Below, piece by piece: positions 10,876 to 25,800 of a stretch of 64,000 nt of DNA. The first letter of the stretch is position 1. The number at the start of each line of letters is the position of its first letter. The stretch is taken from NCBI RefSeq assembly GCF_032854445.1, contig NC_088305.1:13705606-13769605 (forward strand). The letters run 5' to 3'. The DNA is from Liolophura sinensis (lineage: Eukaryota; Mollusca; Polyplacophora; Chitonida; Chitonidae). The notes under the pieces are model-generated. The model was not told the DNA's origin and made no database searches. It saw only the letters and a list, made by a program, of their open reading frames with translations. The position numbers and the translations under genes were made by a program.

Positions 10876-13800
10876 GTGAGTGGTAAATTGCATTAATGTG
10901 CAAGAAAACATTAAACTATAATGCATCAATGGAAAGACAAATAAAAACTATGTTCACTTGTCTTAGTTCTTTTAATATTTATTTGCCAGAGTAAGATAGT
11001 GTGCTGAACTTTATGGAGCACTGTATTTGTGACGTCAACAGTTTCTTTTTTCATCCCACACAATGCATTTAGCATTTAACATCCCACACAATGCATTGAA
11101 TGTTGGAAAATTGAAAAACAATAAAAGAAAAATAAATGCAGTAAAATCAAAATGAATGCCGAGATTTTTGTGGGCATCAACTGGGTAGACAGCAGTTTAG
11201 ATAGTTGCGCAGTTTTCGCCCTTAAAAACTCATATGACTGTATAGAAAAATCTACAGTTTTCTCAATATTTTGAAATCATAAATATTACAGATGTGGCAA
11301 CCAGGCTGTGGTCCTTTAAGCTAGAAGAACATGATGCACTAAGTAAGTATTGCCTCAGCGCAAAGTTTTCCTTCAAACTCTGACTTAAGGAACCTCTGTT
11401 ATGGCATGTACTTATATCTCAGTGATCAGAACATCAAGGTGAACAAGAGAAAGATTTATATGCATCTATCATGGGTGTAAGCCTAAATGTATAAAGCCTG
11501 TATGAAGCATTAAGTACTTTTAAGTCTACAAAGCCCTTGATTGCCATTTTGCACCCATACTTCTAAACTGAGATGGCTGGAGTGAATCCACCGTGTACTG
11601 TAATTTGAGATTTGGAGCACAGTTCAGAGTCATGGCTTACTTGCACTTGTATCTGTCAGAATTTAATGTTGAATGATATGTAATGCGACTACCTGCTTTG
11701 TACATGTATGTCTGACTGCAATACATGTTCAGTATACTAGAGCTTAATTTTTCTGAATGATGTGGCTAACCTTCAGTGTACATGTACACATATATCTGTT
11801 TAGTATACTGTGTATGTACATGTTTGTCTGTATAGTATACTGTGTATGTACATGTGTGTGTGTACAGTATACTGTGTATGTACATGCATGTCTGTACAGT
11901 ATACTGTGTATGTACATGCAAATAAACAAACATTATTGCTTAATGATCTGATGTGGTTGCTCTCTCTGTAGTGCATGTACAGTATGGAAACAAGCAGTAT
12001 GGCTTTATGAGCTGATGCGTCTGCTCTCTCTATATGTCTGGTGACAGTGCATGTATAGTATGGAAACAAGCAGTATGGCTTTATGAGCTGATGTGTCTGC
12101 TGTCTCTCTATGTCTGGTGACAGTGCATGTACAGTATGGAAACAAGCAGTATGGCTTCATGATCTTATGTGGCTGCTCTCTCTGTATGTCTGATGACAGT
12201 ACATGTACAGTATGGAGACAAGCAGTATGGCTTTATGAGCTGATGTGGCTGCTCTCTCTCTATGTCTGGTGACAGTGCATGTACAGTATGGAAACAAGCA
12301 GTATGGCTTCATGATCTGATGTGGCTGCTCTCTCTCTATGTCTGATGACAGTACATGTACAGTATGGAGACAAGCAGTATGGCTTTATGAGCTGATGCGT
12401 CTGCTCTCTCTATATGTCTGGTGACAGTACATGTATAGTATGGAAACAAGCAGTATGGCTTTATGAGCTGATGTGGCTGCTCTCTCTATATGTCTGGTGA
12501 CAGTGCATGTACAGTATGGAAACAAGCAGTATGGCTTCATGATCTGATGTGGCTGCTCTCTCTCTATGTCTGGTGACAGTACATGTACAGTATGGAGACA
12601 AGCAGTATGGCTTTATGAGCTGATGTGGCTGCTCTCTCTATATGTCTGGTGACAGTACATGTACAGTATGGAAACAAGCAGTATGGCTTCATGATCTGAT
12701 GTGGCTGCTCTCTCTCTATGTCTGATGACAGTACATGTACAGTATGGAGACAAGCAGTATGGCTTTATGAGCTGATGTGGCTGCTCTCTCTCTATGTCTG
12801 ATGACAGTGCATGTACAGTATGGAAACAAGCAGTATGGCTTTATGAGCTGATGTGTCTGCTCTCTCTCTATGTCTGATGACAGTGCATGTACAGTATGGA
12901 AACAAGCAGTATGGCTTTATGAGCTGATGTGGCTGCTCTCTCTATATGTCTGGTGACAGTACATGTACAGTATGGAAACAAGCAGTATGGCTTCATGATC
13001 TGATGTGGCTGCTCTCTCTCTATGTCTGATGACAGTACATGTACAGTATGGAGACAAGCAGTATGGCTTTATGAGCTGATGTGGCTGCTCTCTCTCTATG
13101 TCTGATGACAGTGCATGTACAGTATGGAAACAAGCAGTATGGCTTTATGAGCTGATGTGGCTGCTCTCTCTCTATGTCTGATGACAGTGCATGTACAGTA
13201 TGGAAACAAGCAGTATGGCTTCATGATCTGATGTGGCTGCTCTCTCTCTATGTCTGATGACAGTACATGTACAGTATGGAGACAAGCAGTATGGCTTTAT
13301 GAGCTGATGTGGCTGCTCTCTCTCTATGTCTGATGACAGTGCATGTACAGTATGGAAACAAGCAGTATGGCTTTATGAGCTGATGTGTCTGCTCTCTCTC
13401 TATGTCTGGTGACAGTACATGTACAGTATGGAAACAAGCAGTATGGCTTTATGAGCTGATGTGGCTGCTCTCTCTCTATGTCTGGTGACAGTACATGTAC
13501 AGTATGGAAACAAGCAGTATGGCTTCATGATCTGATGTGGCTGCTCTCTCTCTATGTCTGATGACAGTACATGTACAGTATGGAGACAAGCAGTATGGCT
13601 TTATGAGCTGATGTGGCTGCTCTCTCTCTATGTCTGATGACAGTGCATGTACAGTATGGAAACAAGCAGTATGGCTTTATGATCGGATGTGTCTGCTCTC
13701 TCTCTATGTCTGGTGACAGTGCATGTACAGTATGGAAACAAGCAGTATGGCTTCATGATCTGATGTGGCTGCTCTCTCTCTATGTCTGATGACAGTACAT

Positions 13801-16800
13801 GTACAGTATGGAGACAAGCAGTATGGCTTTATGAGCTGATGTGGCTGCTCTCTCTCTATGTCTGATGACAGTGCATGTACAGTATGGAAACAAGCAGTAT
13901 GGCTTTATGAGCTGATGTGTCTGCTCTCTCTCTATGTCTGGTGACAGTGCATGTATAGTATGGAAACAAGCAGTATGGCTTTATGAGCTGATGTGGCTGC
14001 TCTCTCTCTATGTCTGATGACAGTGCATGTACAGTATGGAAACAAGCAGTATGGCTTTATGATCTGATGTGGCTGCTCTCTCTATATGTCTGATGACAGT
14101 GCATGTACAGTATGGAAACAAGCAGTATGGCTTTATGAGCTGCCTCTGTGTGTTTACAGTGCAGCAGTTACGAGGACTGCGCCCAGATGTGCACATCGAG
14201 CCCCTACCTACTGCCGTGAGAACGATATTCAAGGCACAGTTTGCTGGAAAGTATCCATCAAATCAAATCCCAGAGGCTGACCTTGCTGTGGTGGATCCAG
14301 TGTTACAACACTCGCTCATGCCTTTCCAGAGGACAGGTGTTAGGTACATGTAAAATTCAGTGTGACAAAGCTGGGGATAGCTGTGGCTGGCTGGGGTATC
14401 TGTCATAGTTGAAATGTCCTGTTTGAATTTGGCTTTTGCTGTCTCCACTGTGCTTTTTTAATGAGGAACTGCAAACCTTTGAATTTTCCAAAAAATTTCT
14501 TCCAGAAGGCTTCCTAAAGACAAAGAAAACACTAGTTTAAAGTATTTAGCAGATAAAAGAGCATTTAACACTGCCCAGAAAAATAGTTTGGTTTATTTTT
14601 TTTTTAAGAATTTTTCCAACCAACTAAAATACATTTAAAACACAGGATTCTATGGTGGTCTGTTGGGACCAGCAGGGTATCAGTGACGTCACAGCAATAT
14701 TGTTGGCTTGGAATAGTTTGTTTCAAGGTCCATTTGTTAAATGCATTCATAGCTTTAAATGAATATGCATTTTGAATGTTTGAATATAACAGTCTGTGTG
14801 TGTGAAGTGGTAGAAAGCTGAAGTGACATTACTGGTCCCAATATGGCCAGAAATGGCCACAGTAGGATCCAAAGTTTCAAATGCATTTTACTAGGTCGAA
14901 ATATATTCTGAAAAAATAAATCAAACTATTTTCCGGGGCAATATTTAATGGCCTTTCATCTGACATGGGCGTCATGCTAATGTGTTCTTTGCCTTGAAGT
15001 TATTGTTCTAAGATTATGTCCGTTTTCTTTATGAAAATAATTGAATAAGTTATTTTGATATAAATCTTTACAATTGACCAGCATAACGCTGTATCTAAAA
15101 TGGCCGTTGCTTGGTTTCCTTTATTTCCCTAAAATTGGCAATGTCACTGGTGATTCCTGTTATTTATATTTTTAAAAAATGTAGCAGTTTTTGTGATGTT
15201 GTGTATGGCCAGAAGAACGAACCACGTTCACTTTGATGTCACGACATTCCAAAATCAAAGAGGAACAAGCCATGGTGTTTTGAGTAAATGTCTGGATTGC
15301 TGCTGGTTATTTCTGGCCAAGCATAAGCTACAGGTTGCACATATGTGTGCAAAATACTAGAAAAATGTAACAGAGGCATCACCATGTGTTTACTCAGATG
15401 ACTTTCAGTTTTAGGTTAATAGTCTTTGTAATTCACCTTTAAGTACTGAAACATGTAAAGACGCATGCTATAAATAGACGCACATATTTTAGAGGATTGA
15501 CAACCCAGGGGTATTCCATGATCTTTGCTAAGATTAAAAAAAAAAACAACAACACCTTACCATTGGTAAACACGATATTCTGGGTTTGTCTTATTATCAT
15601 ACAGGGGCCTCCGTGGCTCAGTTGATTAGCGCCCCAGCGCAGGGTAATGATGGTTGCTATGAGTTCAAGTCCAACTCATGCTGGCTTCCTTTCCGGCCGT
15701 ACGTGGGAAGGTCTTTCAGAAACCTGCGGATGGTCGTGGGTTTCCCCCGGGCTCTGCCCAGTTTCCACCCACCATAATGCTGGCCGTCGTCGTATAAGTG
15801 AAATATTCTTGAGTACGGCGTAAAACACCAATCAAATAAATAAAAAAATAAATATTATCAGACATTCTAAGCACAAATGAAGGATATCACATAGACACAG
15901 AAAGAGAAAAACAGATGAAAAAAAATCACATAGATACTGAATGAAGACGGAAATCAATGTTGAGAATAGGTGGCCATTGGATCAATGTTGAACACAGTTC
16001 AATAAACCTTGTACGAACTACCACAAAATTTGTTAGAATGCATGATAAAGAATATATAAAAAAATTGTTGTCTAAAAATTTGTTTCAGTAAGTCTCTTCA
16101 ATATAAAGACGTTGGTATGAAAACATCTATAACATACATGTAAACTACCTGTACATGTTTGCCATCTATAATTAATCTTGCAGTGTTATGACTCCAATAG
16201 TACCAAAGAGGAGTTCAAACAATGGTCGTTCATTCATTCAAAAGTGAATCTGAAGACTCATACAAATAGAGAGTGAAAGAAGCCCTAAAAGCTGTCGATG
16301 CATCAGTAAATTTCGTTTTGTATTTTACTGGCAAGAATCTGTTTTGTGTTATTAACCCATACTATTTTCCTGTCACTACAGTTTTGGTGTATGGAAGAAG
16401 GGCCGTGTGTTGATAGCAGATGACATGGGCTTAGGGAAAACAATACAGGCTATCTGTCTGGCCTCTTACTACAGACACGAGTGGCCACTCTTAGTGGTTG
16501 TCCCCTCATCTGTTAGATTTGACTGGGCTGAGGTATGTGCTTGGTCAGTTTCAGAATGTTAAATTGAAAAATGGAGAATTCTATATGAGCTATTGGAACA
16601 TATTGCTAACAAAAGTTAATTTGTATTTTAGCAAGCTGCTTGTATTTTAACTTCTATGTGTATGAATTGTTGTAAGAGATTTAAGATAAGCTTCTGGTCC
16701 CAGGATCATAGTGCCATCTTAGACTTACGTCCAAATCTCAGTTATTGAACTGGTTATGTTCCTTTTCGTTATTTTAGCTGAAATTTGTTTTACTTACTCA

Positions 16801-19800
16801 GAATTTACAGACAAGACATATTTTTACCTGATTATGTAAGAAATGACAATTTTAAAGATATTTGAGATTTTGATGCAAGTCTTAAGAACATTTTGTGATC
16901 CCAGATCTTTTTCAGTTTTTGCCATAGCTACTTATTTAGTATACCGACCCTGATTTTTGTGCTGTTCTGTTTTGTTTTTTGTTTTTTTTGGCCACACTGA
17001 AGAATATTTCATTGAATTGATGAAACTTGACAGAGAGACAAGAAGAAACCATTGCAACTTACCAGATACCTAAACAAAACTGCTGACTGATAAAAATTAT
17101 TTACCTGTTGTCGAACGCCTTTTTTGTTTTTTCTTCACAGCAACTGAGACGCTGGGTTCCAAGCCTCGATCCACAGTCCATTGTTGTGATAACAACTACA
17201 AAGGATGTGTTTTCCTCAGCACGTGTAGTTGTCATCAGTTATGATTTAATGGCTCGCAAAGCACAGGAACTCAAACAGAAGCACTTTGAGGTCATCATTA
17301 TGGTAAAGACAAAGGCTTCTTATTAAATTTGGCGTGGGAAAGTCTGCCAGTAACCTGTGGACGGTCGTGAGTTTCCCCCGGGGCTCTGCCCCGCTTTCCA
17401 CCCACCATAATGCTGGCCGGCGTCCTATAATTGAAATATTCTTGAATATGGCGTAAAACACCAATCAAAAAAATAACAAAATAAATAAATACTAAATTTG
17501 GGATTCTTGAGTACGGCAAAAAACTATAGTCAAATAAATAAATACTTAATTTGGATTTCTTATTAAGTTTGAGCTAATCACCCTAGTGTAGAACTTATGG
17601 TAAAAACATAACCTTCCAGTATAAAAAGTTTAATTTCTGCTCTGTGGTCTGCCAGTTAATATAATAATAATACAGTGTAATAGTGTATAACCTAGAAACT
17701 TGAATTGTTCTGTTTTTCAAGGATGAATCACATTTGCTGAAAAACATCAAGACAGCCAGAACTAAGGCAGCTATGCCCTTACTGCAGGTGGGTGTATCAG
17801 ATGTGTAAGGATTTTGTGTTCAGGTGCAGGTCTTTTAATCGTTCTGACAAACCAGATGTTGCCTGGATCAAGATTGTTTTTGCTTGTAGACAGAAGACTT
17901 AAACCCATTTATTTTAAACCAGTGGCACCTGTGTCCGAGGTGGTTAGCGTGCCAGCAAGCCATAATGACCTAAGAGCCGCTCCCCAGTAAGGTGGTTGTA
18001 AGTTTAAGCCCACCTCATGCTGACTTGAGAAGGTCTTCCAGCAACCTGCAGATGGCTGTGGGTTTTCCAGGAGTTTGCACGGTTTCCTCCCACCATAATG
18101 CTGGTTGCCATCATATGAGTGAAATATTCTTGAGTACGGCCTAAAACACCAAATACATGAATTTGACTGAACCCCTGGACGTTTAATATTTATCTACATA
18201 TCATGTAATTACTTACCTGGAATATGGGACATTTTGTTTGATTGATTTATATATTTGATTGTTGTGTTAGGCCGTACTCAAGAACATTTTACTTATGTGA
18301 CAGCAGCCAGCATTATGGTAGGCGGAAACTGGGCACAGCCCGGGAGTAGCCCACGATCATCCGCAGGCTGCTGGGAGACCTTCCCATGTACGGTCGGAGA
18401 GGAAGCCAGCATGAGCTGGACTTGAACTCACATCAACCACATTGGTGAGAGGCTTCTTGGTCATTACGCTGTGCTAGCGTGCTAACCACCTGAGCCACGG
18501 AGGCCCCATAGGACATTTTGTGAAGGTGTCCTAGGACCATGATCGGTTCCAAGAAGCATACTTAGTGTTAAGGCGCTCTTAGCTATAAAAGTGCACTTCA
18601 CAACTCTACAACATTTACAGTCATGGTAGTGAAGGGTTTACTTGAATAGCTATGTGAACTTTATGAGGTCTCAGGACACATGTACCGGGCTGCATCTTTT
18701 AGGCTGGGAATCATACAAGGATTATTGTAGAGGAAAAGCCTTTCATGACCTCTTTGAGGGATTTGTTATTTACATGACCTGTATTTCTTACATATGTGAC
18801 AAATATTTGTTATTTATGTGATAATATATTTGTTATTTATGTGACAATATATTTGTTATTAATGGGACAAATACTTGTTATTTATGTGACAATATATTTC
18901 TTATTAATGTGACAATAAATTTGTTATTTATGGAATTAATGTGACGATATATTTGTTATTTATGTGACACTGTATTTCTTATTAATGTGACAAGTATTTG
19001 TTATTTATGTGACAATTTATTTGCTATTTATGTGACAATGCTTTTGCTATTAAAGTGACTGTATTTGCTCTTTATGTGACAATGTATTTGCTGTTTATGT
19101 GACAATGTATTTGCTATTTAATGACAATGCATTTGCTATTTATGTGACAAGGTACTTACAATTTATGTGACAATGTATTTGCTATTTATGTGACAATGCA
19201 TATGTTATTTATGTGACAATGTATTTGTTACCTTATGAGCAGGCTGCCCGTAGAGTGATCCTGCTGACAGGCACCCCCGCCCTCTCCCGCCCCAGCGAGC
19301 TCTACACCCAGATTGTGGCCGTCTGTCCAGGCTTGATGAAGTTCCATGAGTTCGGTGTCCGCTACTGCGATGGCAAGGAGGTGAGGTGTGATTGACACAT
19401 ACACGTACAAGTAATGATCTAAAGTGGCGTTCTTTTGAACCAAAAAATGAATATTTTTTATGCATATTGATTAACCATGACATAGGAATAAACACCGTGT
19501 TGTGGTTGCAGGTACGTTTAAAGTACATTTTTATGCGTTAATGTTTTGAAAATAGAAGACAAGGTTCTCTCCTATCATAGAAGACTGACAGACACAGTTA
19601 ATGTGTTGTTTTTGTGTTGTGGCTACCATGGGGTTGGGATTTCTCTGGCTGTTCTAACATGGGATAGTTACAGTTAGTGCAGCAGCCAGGTGACTGAGTG
19701 TTGGTGGTGCTGTAGTTACCCTGGGGTTGGGATTTCTCTGGCTGTTCTAACATGGGATAGTTACAGTTAGTGTATCAGCCAGGTGACTGAGTGTTGTTTG

Positions 19801-22800
19801 TGTTGTAGTTACCCTGGGGTTGGGATTTCTCTGGCTGTTCCAACATGGAAGAGTTACAGTTAGTGTATCAGCAAGGTGACTGAGTGTTGTTTGTGTTGTA
19901 GCTACCCTGGGGTTGGGATTTCTCTGGCTGTTCCAACATGGGAGAGTTACAGTTAGTGTATCAGCCAGGTGACTGAGTGTTGTTTGTGTTGTAGTTACCC
20001 TTGGGTTGGGATTTCTCTGGCTGTTCTAACATGGAAGAGTTACAGTTAGTGTATCAGCCAGGTGACAGAGTGTTGTTTGTGTTGTAGTTACCCTGGGGTT
20101 GGGATTTCTCTGGCTGTTCCAACATGGAAGAGTTACAGTTAGTGTATCAGCAAGGTGACTGAGTGTTGTTTGTGTTGTAGCTACCCTGGGGTTGGGATTT
20201 CTCTGGCTGTTCCAACATGGGAGAGTTACAGTTAGTGTATCAGCCAGGTGACTGAGTGTTGTTTGTGTTGTAGTTACCCTGGGGTTGGGATTTCTCTGGC
20301 TGTTCTAACATGGAAGAGTTACAGTTAGTGTATCAGCCAGGTGACAGAGTGTTGTTTGTGTTGTAGTTACCCTGGGGTTGGGATTTCTCTGGCTGTTCCA
20401 ACATGGAAGAGTTACAGTTAGTGTATCAGCCAGGTGACAGAGTGTTGTTTGTGTTGTAGTTACCCTGGGGTTGGGATTTCTCTGGCTGTTCTAACATGGG
20501 AGAGTTACAGTTAGTGTATCAGCCAGGTGACTGAGTGTTGTTTGTGTTGTAGCTACCCTGGGGTTGGGATTTCTCTGGCTGTTCTAACATGGAAGAATTA
20601 CAGTTAGTGTATCAGCCAGGTGACTGGGTGTTGGTTGTGCTGTAGTTACCCTTGGGTTGGGATTTCTCTTGCTGTTCTAGCATGGGAGAGTTACAGTTAG
20701 TGCATCAGCCAGGTGACTGAGTGTTGGTGGTGTTGTAGTTACCCTGGGGTTGGGATTTCTCTTGCTGTTCTAGCATGGGAGAGTTACAGTTAGTGTATCA
20801 GCCAGGTGACTGAATGTTGTTTGTGTTGTAGTTACCCTGGGGTTGGGATTTCTCTGGCTGTTCCAACATGGGAGAGTTACAGTTGTTGCTGGAGGAGAAA
20901 TTGATGATCAGGTATGGTACCTTGTACTCTATTTGTATATGACAAGTTAAGTTTATATCAAATTAACAGGTCCCTTCAGAGTTTTGATAGTGAAGGACTT
21001 CCACTCATAAATCTGACCCTCGTTGTACAAATGAAATATTCATCAGGACGAAGTTAAACCTCATTTATTTCCCCCCAAAAATAAATCAAATAAATATGAA
21101 ATATTTCCATTTGAATGGTTCAAGATTTTCAGAATTTTAGTACAAAATATAAAAATAATTTGAGACCCAATAGACATGCATAAACCTAAATCTATTACAG
21201 TTGACATGTAGGTTACTCAGACATATGTAGGTAAATGTGAAAAAATTATTTAGGTCTTTAACTGCATGTTTGTCTGATGTAAAGCTGTGAATGAATGAAT
21301 GAATCCTTGGGGTTTAATGTCCTATTTAATGATTTATGAGTCATTAACTGTAAATAAACAGACTGCATGTTAGAGCGGTGTTACCGGTGTCTTCAGAACC
21401 TTGTGAAACCAAGGAAGAAATCTTGTCTGCAAACTCTCAGGCAAGAGCTGAAACATCACTCCTTCTTCCATTTATTTCCAGACGATTGAAGAAAGAAGTC
21501 CTGTCTCAGCTGCCTTCAAAGCTGCGCAAAATGGTCCTGTTGGATCCCTCTTCTATCAAAATATCGAAGGAAATGAAAAGAACGTCAACCACAGAGAACT
21601 TTGAGAAGCTAAAGGTAACGCTCTACCTGTGTGTGGTTTAGGTAGATTGGTTTATGATGACTCAAGGATGGCTACGTGATTCTGGAAGGGTTCATTTATT
21701 TATTTTATTTATTTGAGTCGTGTTTCTCGTCATACTCAAGACTTTTTCACTTGCATTGGAAACATTGCAGACTGAATTTTATGTTGATATGTTAACTTGT
21801 TCGATTATTTCCATTATGATGATATCTTTTTCAGGGAATGAAGGGAAGAAAAATGCTGCTGGAATATTTCCATGATACAGCTCAGGCTAAAGTGGACGCT
21901 GTCAGGTATGGAAGGAGGGCACCTGCAGGAGTTACTGTAAAAGACCTACTGGTTGACTCGTATCAGTATAATGGCTGCGGCGGGTTGGCTTACTTGCCTT
22001 TGGTAAAAGCATCTCATTGAAGCAGCACTAGATAAAAGAGCGGTGGAAATCCGACCTGCAACAAGGAGACACATTACATGCAATCTAAGGATTCCTTCAT
22101 CATCATATGACTGAAAATTGTTAAATACGACTTTAAACCCCAAGCACTCACTCACTCACTCACTCACTCACTCACCAACAACTGGAATGGGGTAAGAATG
22201 CTTTTCCTGCATACAGCTAAATGGGCAGGCTAAAGACACATTCCTTTATCATGATGTTGTACATGAAGTTCTGTATTTCATGATGTATTTATTACCTTTT
22301 AATCTATTTATGGAAATGTTAGGGGACAGAAGAGGGGGTGTTTCAGACATCCTGATTCTAGCCATGTATAATGTTAAAATCAAATAATTATGAAATGAAT
22401 TGTTCCTGATTTTTTCAGAGGTTATGTTTTGGATTTGTTGGAGAGTGGTCAGAAATTTCTGTTGTTTGGTCATCATCAGGAGTTATTGGATGCCTTAGAA
22501 ACTGCCCTTGACAACAAGGTATTCCAGATATTGCTACGTATGTGTGGAAATATGGTTCTGCTCATTGCTTTATTCCTTGAATTTCCAATCATTGGTAATG
22601 GGAGTTTCAAAAATGTCTGCCTTGAGCATCTATCAGTATTTCTCTTTCAAGTCTGTTTGAAATTACTGCCCAGTACTAATGATATATCCTACGCATATCT
22701 TCCGCCCATCAAAGGTGCATTCTGATCGGATGTGGTGCAGATCCTATGTAGATCATACAGATATTGGTCGGCCCATGCCGAAATAGCGGGAACAGCCAAA

Positions 22801-25800
22801 GCGCAATCTCTATCTTGCGTACACCATGTGTGGGCCTATTGGATGTTGCCACTTGAAAATAACAGGGTTATCCTGAGAGTACAAAGAGAGTGACTACTGA
22901 GAGTTTAGACTACTTTTCACAAGTGGATCCTGTTATACAAATCCCTATGCGAATGATGGTTGGATCCCACGCCCATTATGAGGAGCCTGTCTTGGCCGTT
23001 TTATTGGCATATGATGTCACCATCTACCTCATTTATTATAACCATGCTGCACGGATATTCCGGCTAACATCCATGCAAGATATATCATTAGGATCGGGCA
23101 GTACAGCATCTACCTCACAAAAATATTTATTTATTCATTTGATCGGTGTTTTACGTCGTACTCAAGAATATTTCGCTTATACGACGGCAGCTAGCATTAT
23201 GGTGGGTGGAAACTGGGCAGAGCCCGGGGGAAACCCATGACCATCTGCAGGTTGCTGGAAGACCTTCCCATGTACGTCTCACGAAAATATGATAACTGTG
23301 TTATTGCATTCTCAAAATGATAAGAACAGAAACTCTGTTATTCTGTCACCACAATATGGCTGGAAAATAGCCAGTGTGGCGTTTAACCGTAATCATTCTG
23401 TTATTCTTCTTAATCCTTGTTTCCGCTAATGTCAGAAGATTCTGTGAATAGGTAGAAAAGATTCTGTTTTAGAAATATGTCACCATCAATGAAAGCACTG
23501 AATGTTTTTATTGAAGTTGTCGTTGTCACAAGTAGTTATGGAAAATAGGTTTTTAGTGAATGGCAGGAAGAAACTCATGTCCTTTTATGTCCACATATTC
23601 ACAGATATTTCACATGATGAAACAAATTTAGAAGCATGAAACGTAAAAATGCATGCCATGCATTGAGGCAAGGTCACCAGACTTCTGGGTCAGTGTACAT
23701 ACGTCTTAGGGGCCACTTTCCAGAAACTTCGTAAATCAATTTTTCATAACTTTTCTCGTAAATGAAGTCGACTCATGGCGCTAAAGCTTACAGAGTTGTT
23801 TCTTTTGTTGTTGCTACAGGAAAGTGGCTGTTTTATCAGGATCGATGGTCGTACACCTTCAGAGCAGAGGAAGTCTCAATGTGACAGATTTCAGACCAAT
23901 GACAGCGTGCGCGTGGCATTGCTGTCAATCACAGCCGCCAACGCAGGCCTCAACCTGACGTCCGCCTCTCTAGTCGTGTTTGCTGAACTGTTCTGGAACC
24001 CTGGGGTAAGCCGTATGTCACATGACTGCTTTTGTATCAGATTTTGCACTGATTACAGAAATCTGGTTTAGAACTATATGTACATGTTGTTGACAGTTTG
24101 TTATTTTTTGATTGGTGATTTACACCGTACTCAAGAATATTTCACTTATACAATGGCAGCCAGCATTATGGCGGAAGGAAACCGGGCAGAGCCCGGGGGA
24201 AACCCACAACCATCTGCAGGTTGCTGGAAGACCTCCCCACTTACGGCCGGAGAGGAAGCCAGCATGAGCTGGATATTGACAGTTTGAAATGAGAGTTTAA
24301 TCTTTGACCATTATGAGCTGTTGCCGATTTCCAACACAACACAGGCGAGTACAATGCCGATTTCCAACACAACACTTATGAATACAATGCCGATTTCCAA
24401 CACAACATGAACGAGTACAATGCCGATTTCTAACACTTCACAATGACCTATTTATTATATACCTGAACCTGTCCGAGGATTTATTTATTTATTTATTTCA
24501 TTGGTGTTTTACGCCATACTCAAGAATATTTTACTTAAACGACGACGGCCAGCATTATGGTGGGAGGAAACTGGGCAGAGTCCTGTGGAAACCCACGACC
24601 ATCCGCAAATTGCTGCCAGACCTTCCCACGTATGGTCTAGGACTTAAAGCTGGTGCAAAAAAAAACCAATCAAATATACACGAACAGATTTATTTAAATA
24701 AATAAATATTTTCTATCCTAATGGAACAGATTTGAATACATTTATATGTAACAGACATGACATTAGAGTATCACAGACAGTGATTCATTAATTTTTTTTT
24801 TACCACATGCAGATTCTTGTTCAAGCAGAAGATCGTGTCCACCGTATTGGTCAGAAAGACTCTGTCAACGTTCATTACCTAGTCGCACCTGGAACAGCTG
24901 ATGACCATATATGGTAAGGATTCGTGTAACGTGTGGGAAGGTGTGTTAAACTGGCTGTGGACAGCATGTGTATGGTAAGAAGTCAGGAAACAAGTATTCA
25001 TGTTCCAGTTAGTTCAGAACTGAGTGTGACAGTGTATGACAATTATATCTGTATCATGTATTGTGTATAAAAATCAAACATGGACCACAATTCAAACTGG
25101 CACGCCTGTCTACGGAAGCTCGAAAGCGTGACACTTAAACATGTTATAGGGCTGGTCGGTTTCCTGCACTCATAAATCTGACAGCTGTTATGTACAAAAA
25201 TTACAAAAATTCTTGGGAAAGGCATTTAGTGCCGGTAAGTCAATCAATCAATCAATCAAATATGTTACAGATGTATTAAAAGCGTCACAGTTTAATGTAC
25301 ATCAACATGAGGCATACCTAACCACCAAATCCTGGGAGCCTCTCTTCAATGTGGTCGTTGTGAGTTCAAATCCAGCTTATGCTGGTTTCATCTTCAGTCT
25401 TATGTGTTAATGTCTGCGCCCACCATAATGCTTGTCGCATGTGGTATAAGGGAAATATTCTTGAGTATGGCATAAAACACCAATCAGGTCAAATGAATAA
25501 ACTCATCACCAAATCCCCCCCCCTTCACCCCGCCCCAGTGGTATAGTCTCATAGCCCCAAAAGTTTAAGTGCCTTATACATGAATTTAATTAACAATGAG
25601 AAAATGAAGTGTTTTCCCGAAACAATATTTTAGAAGTATATTTAATGATCTCAAATTTTGCCCTTGATTATGGTGCAGAAGTTTGTCTGAATTTTCTGAG
25701 AGCTCTGTTGATTCTTAGAAAGGTGTTTTGAGATTCGTTTAAAAGTTAGGATGATACTCTGCTGGAAAAAGAGAAATTCAGCACCAAAATTAAGATTTTA

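Noticed and set aside
18775-19238. CRISPR-like array of short repeats
   Set aside because: Units are contiguous without unique spacers, drift gradually, and lie in an animal intron.
19716-20831. Upstream copies of exon 8 as extra coding exons
   Set aside because: Each copy meets TGA in the SMARCAL1 frame, and a 67-nt inclusion would shift the frame.
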